Notes: generated by a model from the letters alone, not told the origin. A stretch of DNA of 64,000 bases from an uncultured Gammaproteobacteria bacterium (GCA_937992195.1 CALKKV010000009.1:73832-137831), one strand, 5' to 3'. Counted from the stretch's first letter, positions 1 through 8,272 are shown. A program made the numbers and translations.

Positions 1-648
1 CTTTCTGGCGGTATCCAGCGTGTGGCGATCAAGCACGGCTGTGCGCCATTCGGTAATGCGAAAGCAAGAGCGATTGTCTGGACTTTCCCTGATCGGGTGC
101 CTGTGCATCGTGAACCACTTTATGCACCAGATCGTGAACTGGTCGAGAAGTATCCGACTTACGAGGATCGTAAGCGCTTTTATCGTTTACCGACACGCTA
201 CGCCTCTATTCAAGCAGAGGATTATTCCAAAGACTTCCCGATTATTTTTTCCAGTTTCAGACTGGTGGAATACGAGGGTGGTGGTGATGAGTCGCGATCC
301 AATCCTTGGCTTGCTGAACTGCAGCAGGAAATGTTTGTGGAAATTAACCCCAAAGATGCCAATGACAATAGCGTTAAAGATGGGGACATGGTTTGGATTG
401 AAACTCCTGAGGGCGCCAAGATCAAAGTGAAAGCGATGGTCACAAAACGTGTGGCTCCAGGCGTCGCTTCCGCTCCGTTCCATTTTGGCGGGCATTATGA
501 GGGAGAAGATTTACTTGACAAATATCCCGAAGGAACTGCTCCATATGTTCGTGGTGAAGCGGTGAATACCGCCTTCACCTACGGCTATGATTCCGTAACC
601 CAAATGCAGGAGACCAAAGTGACTCTCTGTAAAATCTCAGTCGCATAA
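1..648 (+). CDS. fdhA: Formate dehydrogenase catalytic (alpha) subunit, C-terminal part
   Basis: C-terminal portion (about 215 residues) of a molybdopterin oxidoreductase; the reading frame is open to the left edge, so the start and catalytic core lie outside the window. The visible part matches the C-terminal beta-barrel (molydop-binding) domain, with the pattern 'NPWLAELQQEMFVEINPKDA' followed by a 'DGDMVWIETPEG' turn, typical of formate dehydrogenase and related enzymes that bind the bis-MGD cofactor. It is followed after 17 bases by an FeS subunit and then a cytochrome b subunit, the usual order of a membrane-attached periplasmic formate dehydrogenase that oxidises formate to CO2 and feeds the quinone pool. 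Whether the enzyme uses selenocysteine or cysteine, Mo or W, cannot be seen here. Confidence 0.85.
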   Translation, partial: LSGGIQRVAIKHGCAPFGNAKARAIVWTFPDRVPVHREPLYAPDRELVEKYPTYEDRKRFYRLPTRYASIQAEDYSKDFPIIFSSFRLVEYEGGGDESRSNPWLAELQQEMFVEINPKDANDNSVKDGDMVWIETPEGAKIKVKAMVTKRVAPGVASAPFHFGGHYEGEDLLDKYPEGTAPYVRGEAVNTAFTYGYDSVTQMQETKVTLCKISVA

Positions 649-665
649 GCTGGAGGAATAGAAAA

Positions 666-1250
666 ATGGCAAGAATGAAATTTTTGTGCGATGCAGAACG
701 TTGTATTGAATGTAACGGCTGTGTGACTGCATGTAAGAACGAGCACGATGTACCTTGGGGTGTAAACCGGCGTCGGGTAATTACGCTGGGTGATGGAGAA
801 GTGGGTGAGAAGTCCATTTCTGTTGCCTGTATGCACTGTACTGACGCACCCTGCTCTGCGGTATGTCCGGTAGATTGCTTCTACACCACTGATGATGGTG
901 TTGTATTGCATGACAAAGACCTCTGTATTGGCTGTGGATACTGCTTCTACGCCTGTCCATTTGGTGCCCCACAATATCCTCAGGAAGAGGCGTTTGGTGT
1001 GCGCGGAAAAATGGATAAATGTACTTTCTGTGCAGGTGGTCCCGCGGATGACAACTCAGCGGCTGAGAAGGAAAAGTATGGTCGTAATCGTATGGCAGAA
1101 GGCAAACTTCCACTGTGCGCTGAGATGTGTTCTACCAAGGCACTGATTGCAGGTGATGGTGATATGGTGGCCGATATCTATCGCGAGCGTATTCTGAAGC
1201 GTGGTGGACGCCCTCAAACCTGGGGTTGGGAGACTGCTTACAGCAGCTAA
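666..1250 (+). CDS. fdhB: Formate dehydrogenase iron-sulfur (beta) subunit
   Basis: 194-residue ferredoxin-like electron-transfer subunit. Four cysteine groups are visible: C13-x2-C16-x2-C19-x3-C23, then CMHC...APCSAVCP, then CIGCGYCFYACP, and a last KCTFC with CAEMC, enough for four [4Fe-4S] clusters as in the FDH/DmsB/NrfC family. It should relay electrons from the molybdopterin subunit to the cytochrome b subunit at 1688-2797. It has no signal peptide, as expected for a subunit exported with the Tat-targeted alpha subunit. The start ATG is preceded by 'GGAGGAATAGAAAA', a strong ribosome binding site, and the gene follows the alpha subunit by 17 bases. Confidence 0.93.
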   Translation: MARMKFLCDAERCIECNGCVTACKNEHDVPWGVNRRRVITLGDGEVGEKSISVACMHCTDAPCSAVCPVDCFYTTDDGVVLHDKDLCIGCGYCFYACPFGAPQYPQEEAFGVRGKMDKCTFCAGGPADDNSAAEKEKYGRNRMAEGKLPLCAEMCSTKALIAGDGDMVADIYRERILKRGGRPQTWGWETAYSS

Positions 1251-1271
1251 CCTGGAAATACTATGGCCTGC

Positions 1272-1336
1272 CGACGGAAAAGCCCTTGCTTTTCCGTCGC
1301 ACCAGTTCAATACGATTTTTGTGTATTGGACTGGTG
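1272..1336 (+). repeat. Two abutting hairpins inside the fdh operon
   Basis: Two long inverted repeats lie back to back between the FeS subunit and the small lipoprotein gene. The first pairs 1272-1283 with 1288-1299 (12 perfect pairs, 4-nt loop CCTT). The second pairs 1300-1313 with 1323-1336 (14 pairs including one G.U, 9-nt loop). Neither has a convincing T tract directly after it, so they look more like mRNA-stability or partial-termination elements that set the ratio of FdhAB to downstream products than like a full terminator. Confidence 0.6.
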
Positions 1337-1382
1337 AACGCTTTAGATGACTAACGTTAGGTTATTCAATAGAAATAAAAAA

Positions 1383-1562
1383 ATGATGAAAAAAATAGCC
1401 AAAGCCTCAACACTGTTAGTTTTTACACTCCTGTTATCGGGGTGTTGGGAATCTAGCGATGTAAAGTTTCATGAACCCGGTAAGTACGTCGGCGCAAGCG
1501 ACTCTCTAAAAACTGATGCCAGTGCTTTGCAAGAACGTTTTTCCGGCCAGATGGATCGCTGA
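1383..1562 (+). CDS. Small lipoprotein in the formate dehydrogenase operon
   Basis: 59-residue predicted lipoprotein starting at the ATG at 1383: a short basic N-terminus (MMKKIAKAS), a hydrophobic stretch, and a lipobox LLSGC with the acylated Cys at residue 21, then a short polar tail of about 38 residues. An in-frame ATG at 1347 would put 12 polar residues before the signal peptide and is less likely. It sits between the FeS and cytochrome b subunit genes. A small lipoprotein here could be an assembly or anchoring factor for the dehydrogenase, but that is inference from position; I recognise no domain. Confidence 0.7.
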   Translation: MMKKIAKASTLLVFTLLLSGCWESSDVKFHEPGKYVGASDSLKTDASALQERFSGQMDR

Positions 1563-1687
1563 TTCATTTCGGTATCTGAACTTGATTGAGTCACCGTTAT
1601 ATGTGACCTGTCGAGGATGTGGATGGAGTAAATTTTGAAGACCGTGTGATCGAGACGCAAAATCTGCAACTTTTAAGGCGACAAAAA

Positions 1688-2797
1688 ATGAACGATAAAA
1701 CTAAAACAAACCTCACTACCGAACGCACCATGAAAAAATCACCCGTGAAAAGTGCAAATAGAAGATGGAAGTCGATGCTATGGTCATTTGTTTTTATTGC
1801 GATGAGCGCAATGCTGTTACCAACCGCATCCTATTTGTTCACCGGTGATACCGCCCATGCGCAAGTTACAGACGATACCAATAACCGTGCTAACTTTTGG
1901 CGAGCTGTGCGAGAAGGCAAGCCTGGCTACAGTTCTGTTAGCGGGCCTGAAGCCGGAGTTTTTATCAACAATGGCGGGCAAAACTGGCGTCAGTTGCGCA
2001 ATGGTGTCATTGCCAACTACGGCGGTTGGGCAATTGTTCTGGCACTTGGCGCGATTATTCTGTTCTTTTTATTACGTGGTCGAATTAAAATTGATGGAGA
2101 GCAGTCCGGCTTAACAGTTCCGAGATGGAAAACCTGGGAGCGGGTGATGCACTGGTATACCGCTATCCTGTTTGTGTTGTTAACCATTTCTGGACTGAGT
2201 TTACTGTTTGGCCGTGCAGTGCTGATTCCGTTACTTGGCGCAAAAGGATTTGGCCTATGGGCAAATCTTTCGATTACCGTGCATAACTACGTCGGCCCAT
2301 TCTTTGCAATCGGTGTCTTTGCGATGCTGTTGTTCTGGGTGAAGAACAATATTCCGAATGGCACTGACATGGCATGGTTTGCCAAAGGTGGCGGCATCAT
2401 CGGCAAAGGTCACCCGAGTGCTGGCAAGCTCAATGGTGGAGAAAAAGTCTGGTACTGGATTGTGATTTTTGTTGGCTTAATTGCTGTATGTGGTTCCGGT
2501 TTAGTACTAATTGGCTGGGCTGCGGATTATGGGCTGGTAGACGCCAATCGTGCGACCATGCAATTTGCGCACCAAATTCATTCCATTGCGGCAATTATTT
2601 GGGTTGTCGGCTTCTTTGGCCATGCTTACATCGGTACGTTAGGTACGGAAGGGGCGCTAGAAGGTATGACTACCGGAAGGGTCTCCGCTGAATGGGCGAA
2701 ACAGCATCATGACCTTTGGTATGATGATGTGAAGGATCAGGCGAGCCGCCCGGAAGCAAATGTATCGGGTGCGAGTACTGCCACTTCTTCTAGCTAA
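1688..2797 (+). CDS. fdhC: Formate dehydrogenase cytochrome b556 (gamma) subunit
   Basis: 369 residues from the ATG at 1688, which has an AAGGCGA ribosome binding site 5-7 bases upstream; an upstream in-frame ATG at 1619 lacks one. The N-terminus carries a hydrophobic, signal-like segment (SFVFIAMSAMLLPTASYLF) and a periplasmic stretch, followed by a transmembrane helix (AIVLALGAIILFFLL) and the four-helix diheme cytochrome b fold with the 'RWKTWERVMHWYTAILF' entry helix and further His residues in the later helices (VHNYVG, HQIHSIAAIIW, GHAYIG). This subunit anchors the enzyme and passes electrons to quinone. The long N-terminal extension before the b-type core is usual for FDH gamma subunits of this class. 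A terminator follows at 2822. Confidence 0.9.
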   Translation: MNDKTKTNLTTERTMKKSPVKSANRRWKSMLWSFVFIAMSAMLLPTASYLFTGDTAHAQVTDDTNNRANFWRAVREGKPGYSSVSGPEAGVFINNGGQNWRQLRNGVIANYGGWAIVLALGAIILFFLLRGRIKIDGEQSGLTVPRWKTWERVMHWYTAILFVLLTISGLSLLFGRAVLIPLLGAKGFGLWANLSITVHNYVGPFFAIGVFAMLLFWVKNNIPNGTDMAWFAKGGGIIGKGHPSAGKLNGGEKVWYWIVIFVGLIAVCGSGLVLIGWAADYGLVDANRATMQFAHQIHSIAAIIWVVGFFGHAYIGTLGTEGALEGMTTGRVSAEWAKQHHDLWYDDVKDQASRPEANVSGASTATSSS

Positions 2798-2817
2798 ACA
2801 AACCTTCTATAGGATCA

Positions 2818-2847
2818 AAAGCCCCCGCAGATGCGGGGGTTTTTTTG
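2818..2847 (+). terminator. Rho-independent terminator of the fdh operon
   Basis: GC-rich inverted repeat CCCCCGCAGATGCGGGGG (2822-2839) followed directly by eight T residues. It lies about 25 bases after the cytochrome b subunit stop codon and separates the fdh operon from the next gene cluster. Confidence 0.92.
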
Positions 2848-2926
2848 TAACATCGTTATTTTGCTTTTTAAACTTCTGATTAAGCCAATGTCATCACTCC
2901 TGACGTTACTATCTTTCTGAGCTAGC

Positions 2927-3490
2927 GTGGAACGATTTCCTTCTTCAATTATCAAAAGTATGCGATCGACACGGGCTATGACTACCTGCGTGCCAATCGA
3001 GATGGATGATGCCGTCTGGCAGACTGCAGTGTTTTTTGAACTTGGTGGAAAGGAGTGTGAGCAAGATAGACTTTTTTTGCAGAAAACGCAGGCACCCGTT
3101 CAGATTGGACTCGAAGCTGACTTAATTGAGCAGGATACGGCTTCGGTTGTGATGCTGCGTTTCGAAGTTCTGACAGGATTAAAGACGCCATTAGCGGGTG
3201 AGGTATTGATACTTCCGGGAATTGGAAACGTACAATTTGAAACACTAAACTATTTGACAAAACAAAGTCATTTACCATTTTACTTTTCAGATGGAAGTTA
3301 TCAGGTGGTGCATAAACAACAGATTGTATTGAGAGATCAAGAGCGCGCTGCATATCGATCGCTACTTGATGATGCGGTGAGCCATGATGCAATGATTCGC
3401 TTATCCGGTCGTTACAACGCGATGGCAGCGTTGAAGGAGGTAACAGGAAATTATGCAGCACATATTTCTAACGAAGGCAGCACTGCATAG
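2927..3490 (+). CDS. Unknown protein, first gene of a formate-dehydrogenase-linked operon
   Basis: 187 residues from a GTG start; ATGs at 2960 and 2978 are possible alternative starts and none has a strong ribosome binding site. No signal peptide or membrane segment is visible; the protein looks soluble and cytoplasmic, with alternating beta-rich segments (residues about 60-110) and a helical C-terminus. I do not recognise the family. It heads a run of four genes separated by only 3-5 bases (unknown, ankyrin, ligase-like, Rieske) and starts about 80 bases after the fdh terminator, so a role linked to formate dehydrogenase maturation or electron transfer is plausible but not shown. Confidence 0.6.
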   Translation: MERFPSSIIKSMRSTRAMTTCVPIEMDDAVWQTAVFFELGGKECEQDRLFLQKTQAPVQIGLEADLIEQDTASVVMLRFEVLTGLKTPLAGEVLILPGIGNVQFETLNYLTKQSHLPFYFSDGSYQVVHKQQIVLRDQERAAYRSLLDDAVSHDAMIRLSGRYNAMAALKEVTGNYAAHISNEGSTA

Positions 3491-3493
3491 TTT

Positions 3494-4225
3494 ATGAGAA
3501 TAGTTTTAATCATTTGCTTTTTTCTATTAACCACAGCCGCATTTGCCGCTGAAGAAGAAATGATACGCGCGATTGCCAACGGCGATCTTGATAGGATTCA
3601 AGAGCTCGCAATGCGTGTGAATGATATCGATGTATCGGATCATACTGGCAAGAATGCGTTGATGGCAGCGGCAAAAGCGGGAAAGTCGGAGCTGGTTGCA
3701 GAGCTGCTCGATAAAGGTGCTGACCCGGAATTCAAAAACAAGAATGGTGGAACCCCGGTTATGTTTGCCGCGATCAGCGGTGATTTGCAGACAATAGAGT
3801 TGTTTCTGCAACGCAATGTTGATATCGATATTCGCGGTAGTAACGGCTGGGGGGCGCTAATGATTGCTGCTGCCAAAGGGCATGCGGATGCAACCAAACG
3901 ATTTATAGAAGCCGGCGCATTACTTGATACCCGAGACGTGTACCAATGGACACCGTTACATCGTGCCGCTTATCAGAACAAAATTGAAGTAGTCCACACA
4001 TTGGTCGCAACTGCTGGGGTAGATGTCAATGCTGTGGATGATCAAGGCGCAACCGCACTGCATCACGCTGCTTCTCAAGGTTGGGGTGATGTGGTAAGAA
4101 TTCTTATTGAAGGTGGTGCGAACTCTGAGCTTAAAGATGCTGTTGGCAGGACCGCGCTCAACTATGCTGCGGAAAAAGGACATGGAAGTGTGGCGAGAGT
4201 GTTACATTCCGCCAACAAATCGTAA
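3494..4225 (+). CDS. Exported ankyrin-repeat protein
   Basis: 243 residues with a clear Sec signal peptide (MRIVLIICFFLLTTAAFA, cleavage near residue 18) and then six or so ankyrin repeats of about 33 residues, recognisable by repeated 'G-x-T/N-A-L-x-x-A-A-x-x-G' cores (for example GKNALMAAAKAGK, GGTPVMFAAISGD, WTPLHRAAYQNK, ATALHHAASQGW, RTALNYAAEKGH). The repeats fill the mature protein, so it is probably a periplasmic protein-protein interaction scaffold. It begins 3 bases after the preceding stop and ends 5 bases before the next start, so it is in the same transcript as the ligase-like and Rieske genes. Its partner is unknown. Confidence 0.85.
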   Translation: MRIVLIICFFLLTTAAFAAEEEMIRAIANGDLDRIQELAMRVNDIDVSDHTGKNALMAAAKAGKSELVAELLDKGADPEFKNKNGGTPVMFAAISGDLQTIELFLQRNVDIDIRGSNGWGALMIAAAKGHADATKRFIEAGALLDTRDVYQWTPLHRAAYQNKIEVVHTLVATAGVDVNAVDDQGATALHHAASQGWGDVVRILIEGGANSELKDAVGRTALNYAAEKGHGSVARVLHSANKS

Positions 4226-4230
4226 CCACA

Positions 4231-5004
4231 ATGTCTTTAAGTGAAACACTAAACCTGCCGGCCGCATATCGTTTGGAAGAGCTGGGTCAGGTTACATGCT
4301 TGCGTGATTCTGCGGCCGAGTTAGCCAATGCGGGGGCGGAAGAAGGCACAATTATTGTGGCTACAGAGATGACTGCGCCCAGAGGTTATCAAAACAAGCT
4401 CTGGCAAGGATTTGCCGAAAATCTGCATGCATCTCTCGTGCTCGAACCCGAATTTGGAAAGGATCGCTATCATGAGATGTTAATTGTAGGGGTAACCAGT
4501 TTGGGTAGCAGTTTGGCCACCCATGTTGCGCCAATGACTTCACTAAGTTATCGCTGGCCCAATGACTTATATATCGCAGGTCAAAAAGTAGCGAGTGTTT
4601 GGTTGGATAAGGGCCGTTCTTCGAAAGGTGACTGGTTGACAGTTACCGTCTCAGTAAACCTGATACATGCGCCAGGGGATGATACCGGCGACTTTACCTT
4701 GCCAACAATGAGTGTGCGTGAAGCTGAAGGTAATAGTGATACAACTGCGGAGGTGTTGCTCGAGACCTGGTCCAGGCAGTTTATTGCAGAAATAAATAAC
4801 TGGCATGAACGAGGTTTCGAATATATTCTGTCATATTGGAAAACCAGATCTGAAAGAAAACAGCTGGAGAATGTGATTTTACTAGATGGCTCTTCGGTGT
4901 CTGGTGATCAGCAGCATATTTATGAAGATGGCGCTTGCTCCATTCTTCAAGAGAGCGGTGAATCCACAGATTTGTCAATACCACAATATTTGCACTGGGT
5001 ATAA
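4231..5004 (+). CDS. Biotin/lipoate protein ligase-like protein
   Basis: 257 residues with the biotin/lipoate protein ligase fold. Visible landmarks are the 'RWPNDLY' motif at about residues 109-115 and, 4 residues later, 'QKVASVWLD', which corresponds to the conserved Lys segment (KxAGxLxE) of BirA. The substrate-activation loop, normally GRGRRGR-x-W, reads 'PRGYQNKLW', so most of the glycine/arginine loop is altered. There is no N-terminal DNA-binding domain, and the C-terminal 60 residues resemble a small beta domain. From memory, ligase-like proteins of this kind occur near formate dehydrogenase genes in other proteobacteria, which fits this position, but what they act on is not known to me. 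A normal house-keeping biotin ligase role is unlikely given the loop changes. Confidence 0.72.
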   Translation: MSLSETLNLPAAYRLEELGQVTCLRDSAAELANAGAEEGTIIVATEMTAPRGYQNKLWQGFAENLHASLVLEPEFGKDRYHEMLIVGVTSLGSSLATHVAPMTSLSYRWPNDLYIAGQKVASVWLDKGRSSKGDWLTVTVSVNLIHAPGDDTGDFTLPTMSVREAEGNSDTTAEVLLETWSRQFIAEINNWHERGFEYILSYWKTRSERKQLENVILLDGSSVSGDQQHIYEDGACSILQESGESTDLSIPQYLHWV

Positions 5005-5009
5005 CGGTT

Positions 5010-5750
5010 ATGAATCGAAAAGACTCTGGCAGAAGGGCGTTTGTAAAAACGTGTGTCACTGCCGCGACTGCTGTAGTGGCCAATCCCGTATTGCTGGCTT
5101 CGACTTCACCGATGCGTCAATACCAGCGTTCGATGTTGGTTGGAGAAGACGGAATGCCGTTGACAAGTGCCATGTTAGAGACCGACAAGCCATTTATTTT
5201 TCACTATCCATTTGTTACAACACCTTGTTTTTTAGTGAACCTTGGCAAGCCATTGTCGACAGGGAAAGAACTACAGACCGCAACGGAAGGCAACTATACC
5301 TGGCAGGGAGGATCTGGTCCAAATAACCAGATTGTGGCGTTTTCCGCTATATGCAGCCATAAGTTAAGTTACCCTACGAAAACCATGAGTTTCCTGAATT
5401 ACCGTTCTGAGAAGGTTCGCTTCGTGAGTCAGGTTGACGGTGTAAAAGAGCGGCGTCAGCTCATTTACTGTTGTTCAGAACGCAGCGCTTACGACCCTGC
5501 TAACGGTGCCGAAGTGCTTGGTGGGCCCGCGACGCAACCGCTGGCTGCTGTTGAGTTAGAATATGATCAGCAGAATGATCGTTACTTTGCCACAGGCACC
5601 AGAGGTGGTGAACTTTACGATGCTTTCTTTGAGAAATTTGGATTTCGCTTGCAGCTGGATCATGAAGTAGAAGATATAAAAGCAAGCGTTGGAGAGCAAA
5701 CTGCGGTTGTTCCTCATAGTCTTTATTCGAGTAACACGGTTTCCTGTTGA
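5010..5750 (+). CDS. Tat-exported Rieske-like protein with altered second ligand motif
   Basis: 246 residues with a Tat-type N-terminus (GRRAFVKTCVTAATAVVANP) predicting export as a folded protein. The Rieske domain has the first ligand pair C115-S-H117 (CSHKLSYP) and a second motif around residues 154-158 (C-C-S-E-R) followed by 'SAYDPANG', the usual 'xxFDxxxG' ending. In a standard Rieske centre the second motif is C-x-x-H; here the His position is Arg158, encoded by CGC at 5481-5483. It ends the four-gene operon that begins at 2927. An electron-transfer role in the periplasm next to formate dehydrogenase is the natural guess, but whether a [2Fe-2S] cluster still binds is open. Confidence 0.82.
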   Translation: MNRKDSGRRAFVKTCVTAATAVVANPVLLASTSPMRQYQRSMLVGEDGMPLTSAMLETDKPFIFHYPFVTTPCFLVNLGKPLSTGKELQTATEGNYTWQGGSGPNNQIVAFSAICSHKLSYPTKTMSFLNYRSEKVRFVSQVDGVKERRQLIYCCSERSAYDPANGAEVLGGPATQPLAAVELEYDQQNDRYFATGTRGGELYDAFFEKFGFRLQLDHEVEDIKASVGEQTAVVPHSLYSSNTVSC

Positions 5751-5853
5751 TACTCACAAAGCGCTGGTTTTGAGACCGACACTTTGATGCACGTACACTG
5801 GAAAGTTTGTTAAGGTACCCAAACATGAATCGTTCTTTTCCTATAAATCTAAA

Positions 5854-6312
5854 ATGAAAGAAATTAGACGCTGTGCTATTTTGTTTGGACTATTCGTCAC
5901 GCTCGCGGCATGTGGCGGCGGTGGAGGTTCTGACAGTGGGGGTGGAGAAGCGAACGGTGTGCAGTTTCAGGGTAGTGAAACGCTATCTCTTTCAGTTGGA
6001 GCTGAGCCTTTGACTGATCAAGGGAATACACCTCTCTCAGCCAACGTTAATGGCGATGTTGTCACCTTCACTGATGCCGATCAAAATCAATTTTCAGGCA
6101 TTGTGCAATTAAACGACTCATTTGTTGCAACGGGAACACAAAACCTTGGTGAGGTTGCTCCTGGAGTAAGATGTGGCGGAGCCGAAACACGATACACAGG
6201 GACGGTGAGCGAAGATTCGATCCGAGGCTCGATCGAAGCGACAACGGAATGTGACAGTGATGATGGTCGCGTTGTTGTAAGCCAACAAGGTACGTTCCAT
6301 GTTTCTCTCTAG
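5854..6312 (+). CDS. Predicted lipoprotein of unknown function
   Basis: 152 residues starting with a lipoprotein signal peptide: MKEIRRCAILFGLFVTLAAC, with the acylated Cys at residue 20. A glycine/serine-rich linker (GGGGGSDSGGGEA) follows, then about 110 residues of Thr/Val/Gly-rich beta-type sequence with two further cysteines (around residues 108 and 133) that could form a disulfide. No charged residue follows the lipobox Cys as an inner-membrane retention signal, so outer-membrane location is likely. No domain recognised; it stands alone between the Rieske gene and an EamA transporter. Confidence 0.72.
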   Translation: MKEIRRCAILFGLFVTLAACGGGGGSDSGGGEANGVQFQGSETLSLSVGAEPLTDQGNTPLSANVNGDVVTFTDADQNQFSGIVQLNDSFVATGTQNLGEVAPGVRCGGAETRYTGTVSEDSIRGSIEATTECDSDDGRVVVSQQGTFHVSL

Positions 6313-6401
6313 AAACACCGGCCCATTCAGACCTTTTTCGTTTTCACCTGCACAACAGGGGAGTGGACGATTTCCTTTTCTGATCCCGGACACTTTCCTT
6401 T

Positions 6402-7322
6402 ATGAACCAGCTGCCAAAGATGCGCGCCACTGAATGGGTCTTGCTGGTAATGCTGGGAATCATTTGGGGAGGATCATTTTTCTTTGCCAAAATTGCGGTA
6501 GAGGAAGTCCCTCCACTCACGCTGGTATTATTTAGAGTCAGTCTGGGAGCAATATTCCTCGGGATTTATATAGCTTTGAGTGGCAGAAACTTTCCGCTGG
6601 GCTGGGCGGTTTGGGGGGCTTTTTTGTTGATGGGATTGATCAATAATGTGATTCCTTTCAGCTTGCTTTTTTGGGGGCAAACTCAAATTTCCAGCGGTCT
6701 CGCCTCAATTCTCAATGCGACGACGCCGATTTTCACAGTTATCGTTGCGCATTTGTTTACCCAAGATGAGAAACTAAACTGGCATAAAATGTTGGGTGTG
6801 GTTTTGGGGTTTGCAGGGGTCTCAGTAATGCTAGGGGCCGGATTTACCGATGCATCAGTAGCCAATCCACCAATCGCCATGCTGGCCTGTCTTGGTGCCG
6901 GGGTGTCTTATGCATTTGCCGGGGTGTTTGGCCGGCGCTTTGCCAGGCTCGGCGTGGGTCCCGCGCGAGTAGCGCTGGGTCAGCTTGCAGGGTCAAGTTT
7001 AATAATGCTGCCAATTGTGATTGCATTTGATCCCCCCATCGCGCCTTTGGGTTATGCCACCTCGACCTTGCTCTCGGTTCTTGGTTTGGCAGTTGTCTGC
7101 ACTGCATTTGCCTATATTTTGTTTTTCCGTATTTTAGCTACTGGCGGCGCGACCAATCTTTCACTGGTGACGCTGATCGTACCTGCAAGCGCGATAGTTC
7201 TGGGCAGCGTTTTTCTGAATGAGCAGCTGGGCTTCTATGAAATAGTGGGATTAGGTCTAATCGCCCTCGGTTTATTGACTACCGACGGAAGAGTATTTCG
7301 ATCAAGACCAAAAACCGGATGA
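6402..7322 (+). CDS. EamA/DMT family transporter
   Basis: 306 residues, about ten transmembrane helices arranged as two EamA repeats. The first starts 'EWVLLVMLGIIWGGSFFFAKIA', with the typical WGGSFxxxK signature and the following 'PPLTLVLFRV' segment; the second is around residues 155-300. The family moves amino acids, nucleosides or other small metabolites across the inner membrane, often as an exporter; the substrate cannot be read from sequence. It is followed 62 bases later by a second, only distantly similar EamA gene. Confidence 0.88.
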   Translation: MNQLPKMRATEWVLLVMLGIIWGGSFFFAKIAVEEVPPLTLVLFRVSLGAIFLGIYIALSGRNFPLGWAVWGAFLLMGLINNVIPFSLLFWGQTQISSGLASILNATTPIFTVIVAHLFTQDEKLNWHKMLGVVLGFAGVSVMLGAGFTDASVANPPIAMLACLGAGVSYAFAGVFGRRFARLGVGPARVALGQLAGSSLIMLPIVIAFDPPIAPLGYATSTLLSVLGLAVVCTAFAYILFFRILATGGATNLSLVTLIVPASAIVLGSVFLNEQLGFYEIVGLGLIALGLLTTDGRVFRSRPKTG

Positions 7323-7384
7323 ACTTCTTAATGCGATTACTGGTTTACTATTCCCACCTTTGCTTTCGATAAATTCTTCCCTAT

Positions 7385-8272
7385 ATGTTCTACGAATTTG
7401 CCGCCCTCGGGGCAGCTTTATCCTGGGTATTTGCTTCGCTGTTAGCGGCGGACGCGTCTCGAGAGCTTGGCGGTATGGCTTTCAATCGATTGCGGGTTTG
7501 CGCAGCGTTCCTGATGTTGCTCGTGATCACCGTTGCCTCAGGAGAACTACAGTCTGTTGATTTAAAATGGTATCCCATACTTGCGCTTTCCGGGATAGCT
7601 GGACTGGCAATAGGAGACAGCGCGTTGTTCGCCGCGTTCAAGCGACTTGGGCCAAGAAGGGCGCAAGTGCTTTATGCCTGCAATGCTCCCATTGCAGTGC
7701 TACTTGGCATATTTTTTCTGTCTGAATCTCCTTCGCTTGGCCAATTCGCAGGCATTGTCGCGGTTTTCGTTGGCGTAGTCATTGCCATTCTGTGGGGAAA
7801 GAGGAAATCTCAAATACATCGATGGGAGGAGCTGCAGGGGCTGATCTGGGTTGGCATTGGCTTGGGATTGCTGTCTGGATTGGGTCAGGCTGTGGGGTCA
7901 TTGCTTGTCAAACCAGTGCTGGAAGCGGGAGTAGATCCCATCGCCGCATCTACAGTAAGGCTGGGTGCCGCTGGTCTTGTACTACTATTGATGCGCGGCG
8001 CGCGATTGGCTGAGCCTGCGGCAATGCCGGTGACTATGCGGCACTTTTTGCTCGCAGCCGCCAATGCATTTGTCGCGGTTGTCATTGGTGTATCGCTGTT
8101 ACTGTGGGCTTTTGCAAATGGTGATGTCGGTATTGCTTCTGTCTTATCGGCAACCACACCAGTAATGATATTGCCGGTGCTGTGGATGCGAACCAGGGAG
8201 CGTCCTGCGTTCGGAGCCTGGGTGGGTGCTGCGATTGCGGTATTAGGTACCGCAGCCATTATTTTGCTCTAG
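7385..8272 (+). CDS. EamA/DMT family transporter
   Basis: 295 residues, ten predicted transmembrane helices in two EamA halves. It starts directly with a membrane helix (MFYEFAALGAALSWVFASLL) and shows the 'RRAQVLYACNAPIAVLLGIFFLSE' end of the first half and the matching 'ASVLSATTPVMILPVLWMRTRERP' in the second. The substrate is unknown. It is the second of four EamA genes in the first 16.4 kb; the four are mutually diverged rather than recent duplicates. Confidence 0.88.
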   Translation: MFYEFAALGAALSWVFASLLAADASRELGGMAFNRLRVCAAFLMLLVITVASGELQSVDLKWYPILALSGIAGLAIGDSALFAAFKRLGPRRAQVLYACNAPIAVLLGIFFLSESPSLGQFAGIVAVFVGVVIAILWGKRKSQIHRWEELQGLIWVGIGLGLLSGLGQAVGSLLVKPVLEAGVDPIAASTVRLGAAGLVLLLMRGARLAEPAAMPVTMRHFLLAAANAFVAVVIGVSLLLWAFANGDVGIASVLSATTPVMILPVLWMRTRERPAFGAWVGAAIAVLGTAAIILL

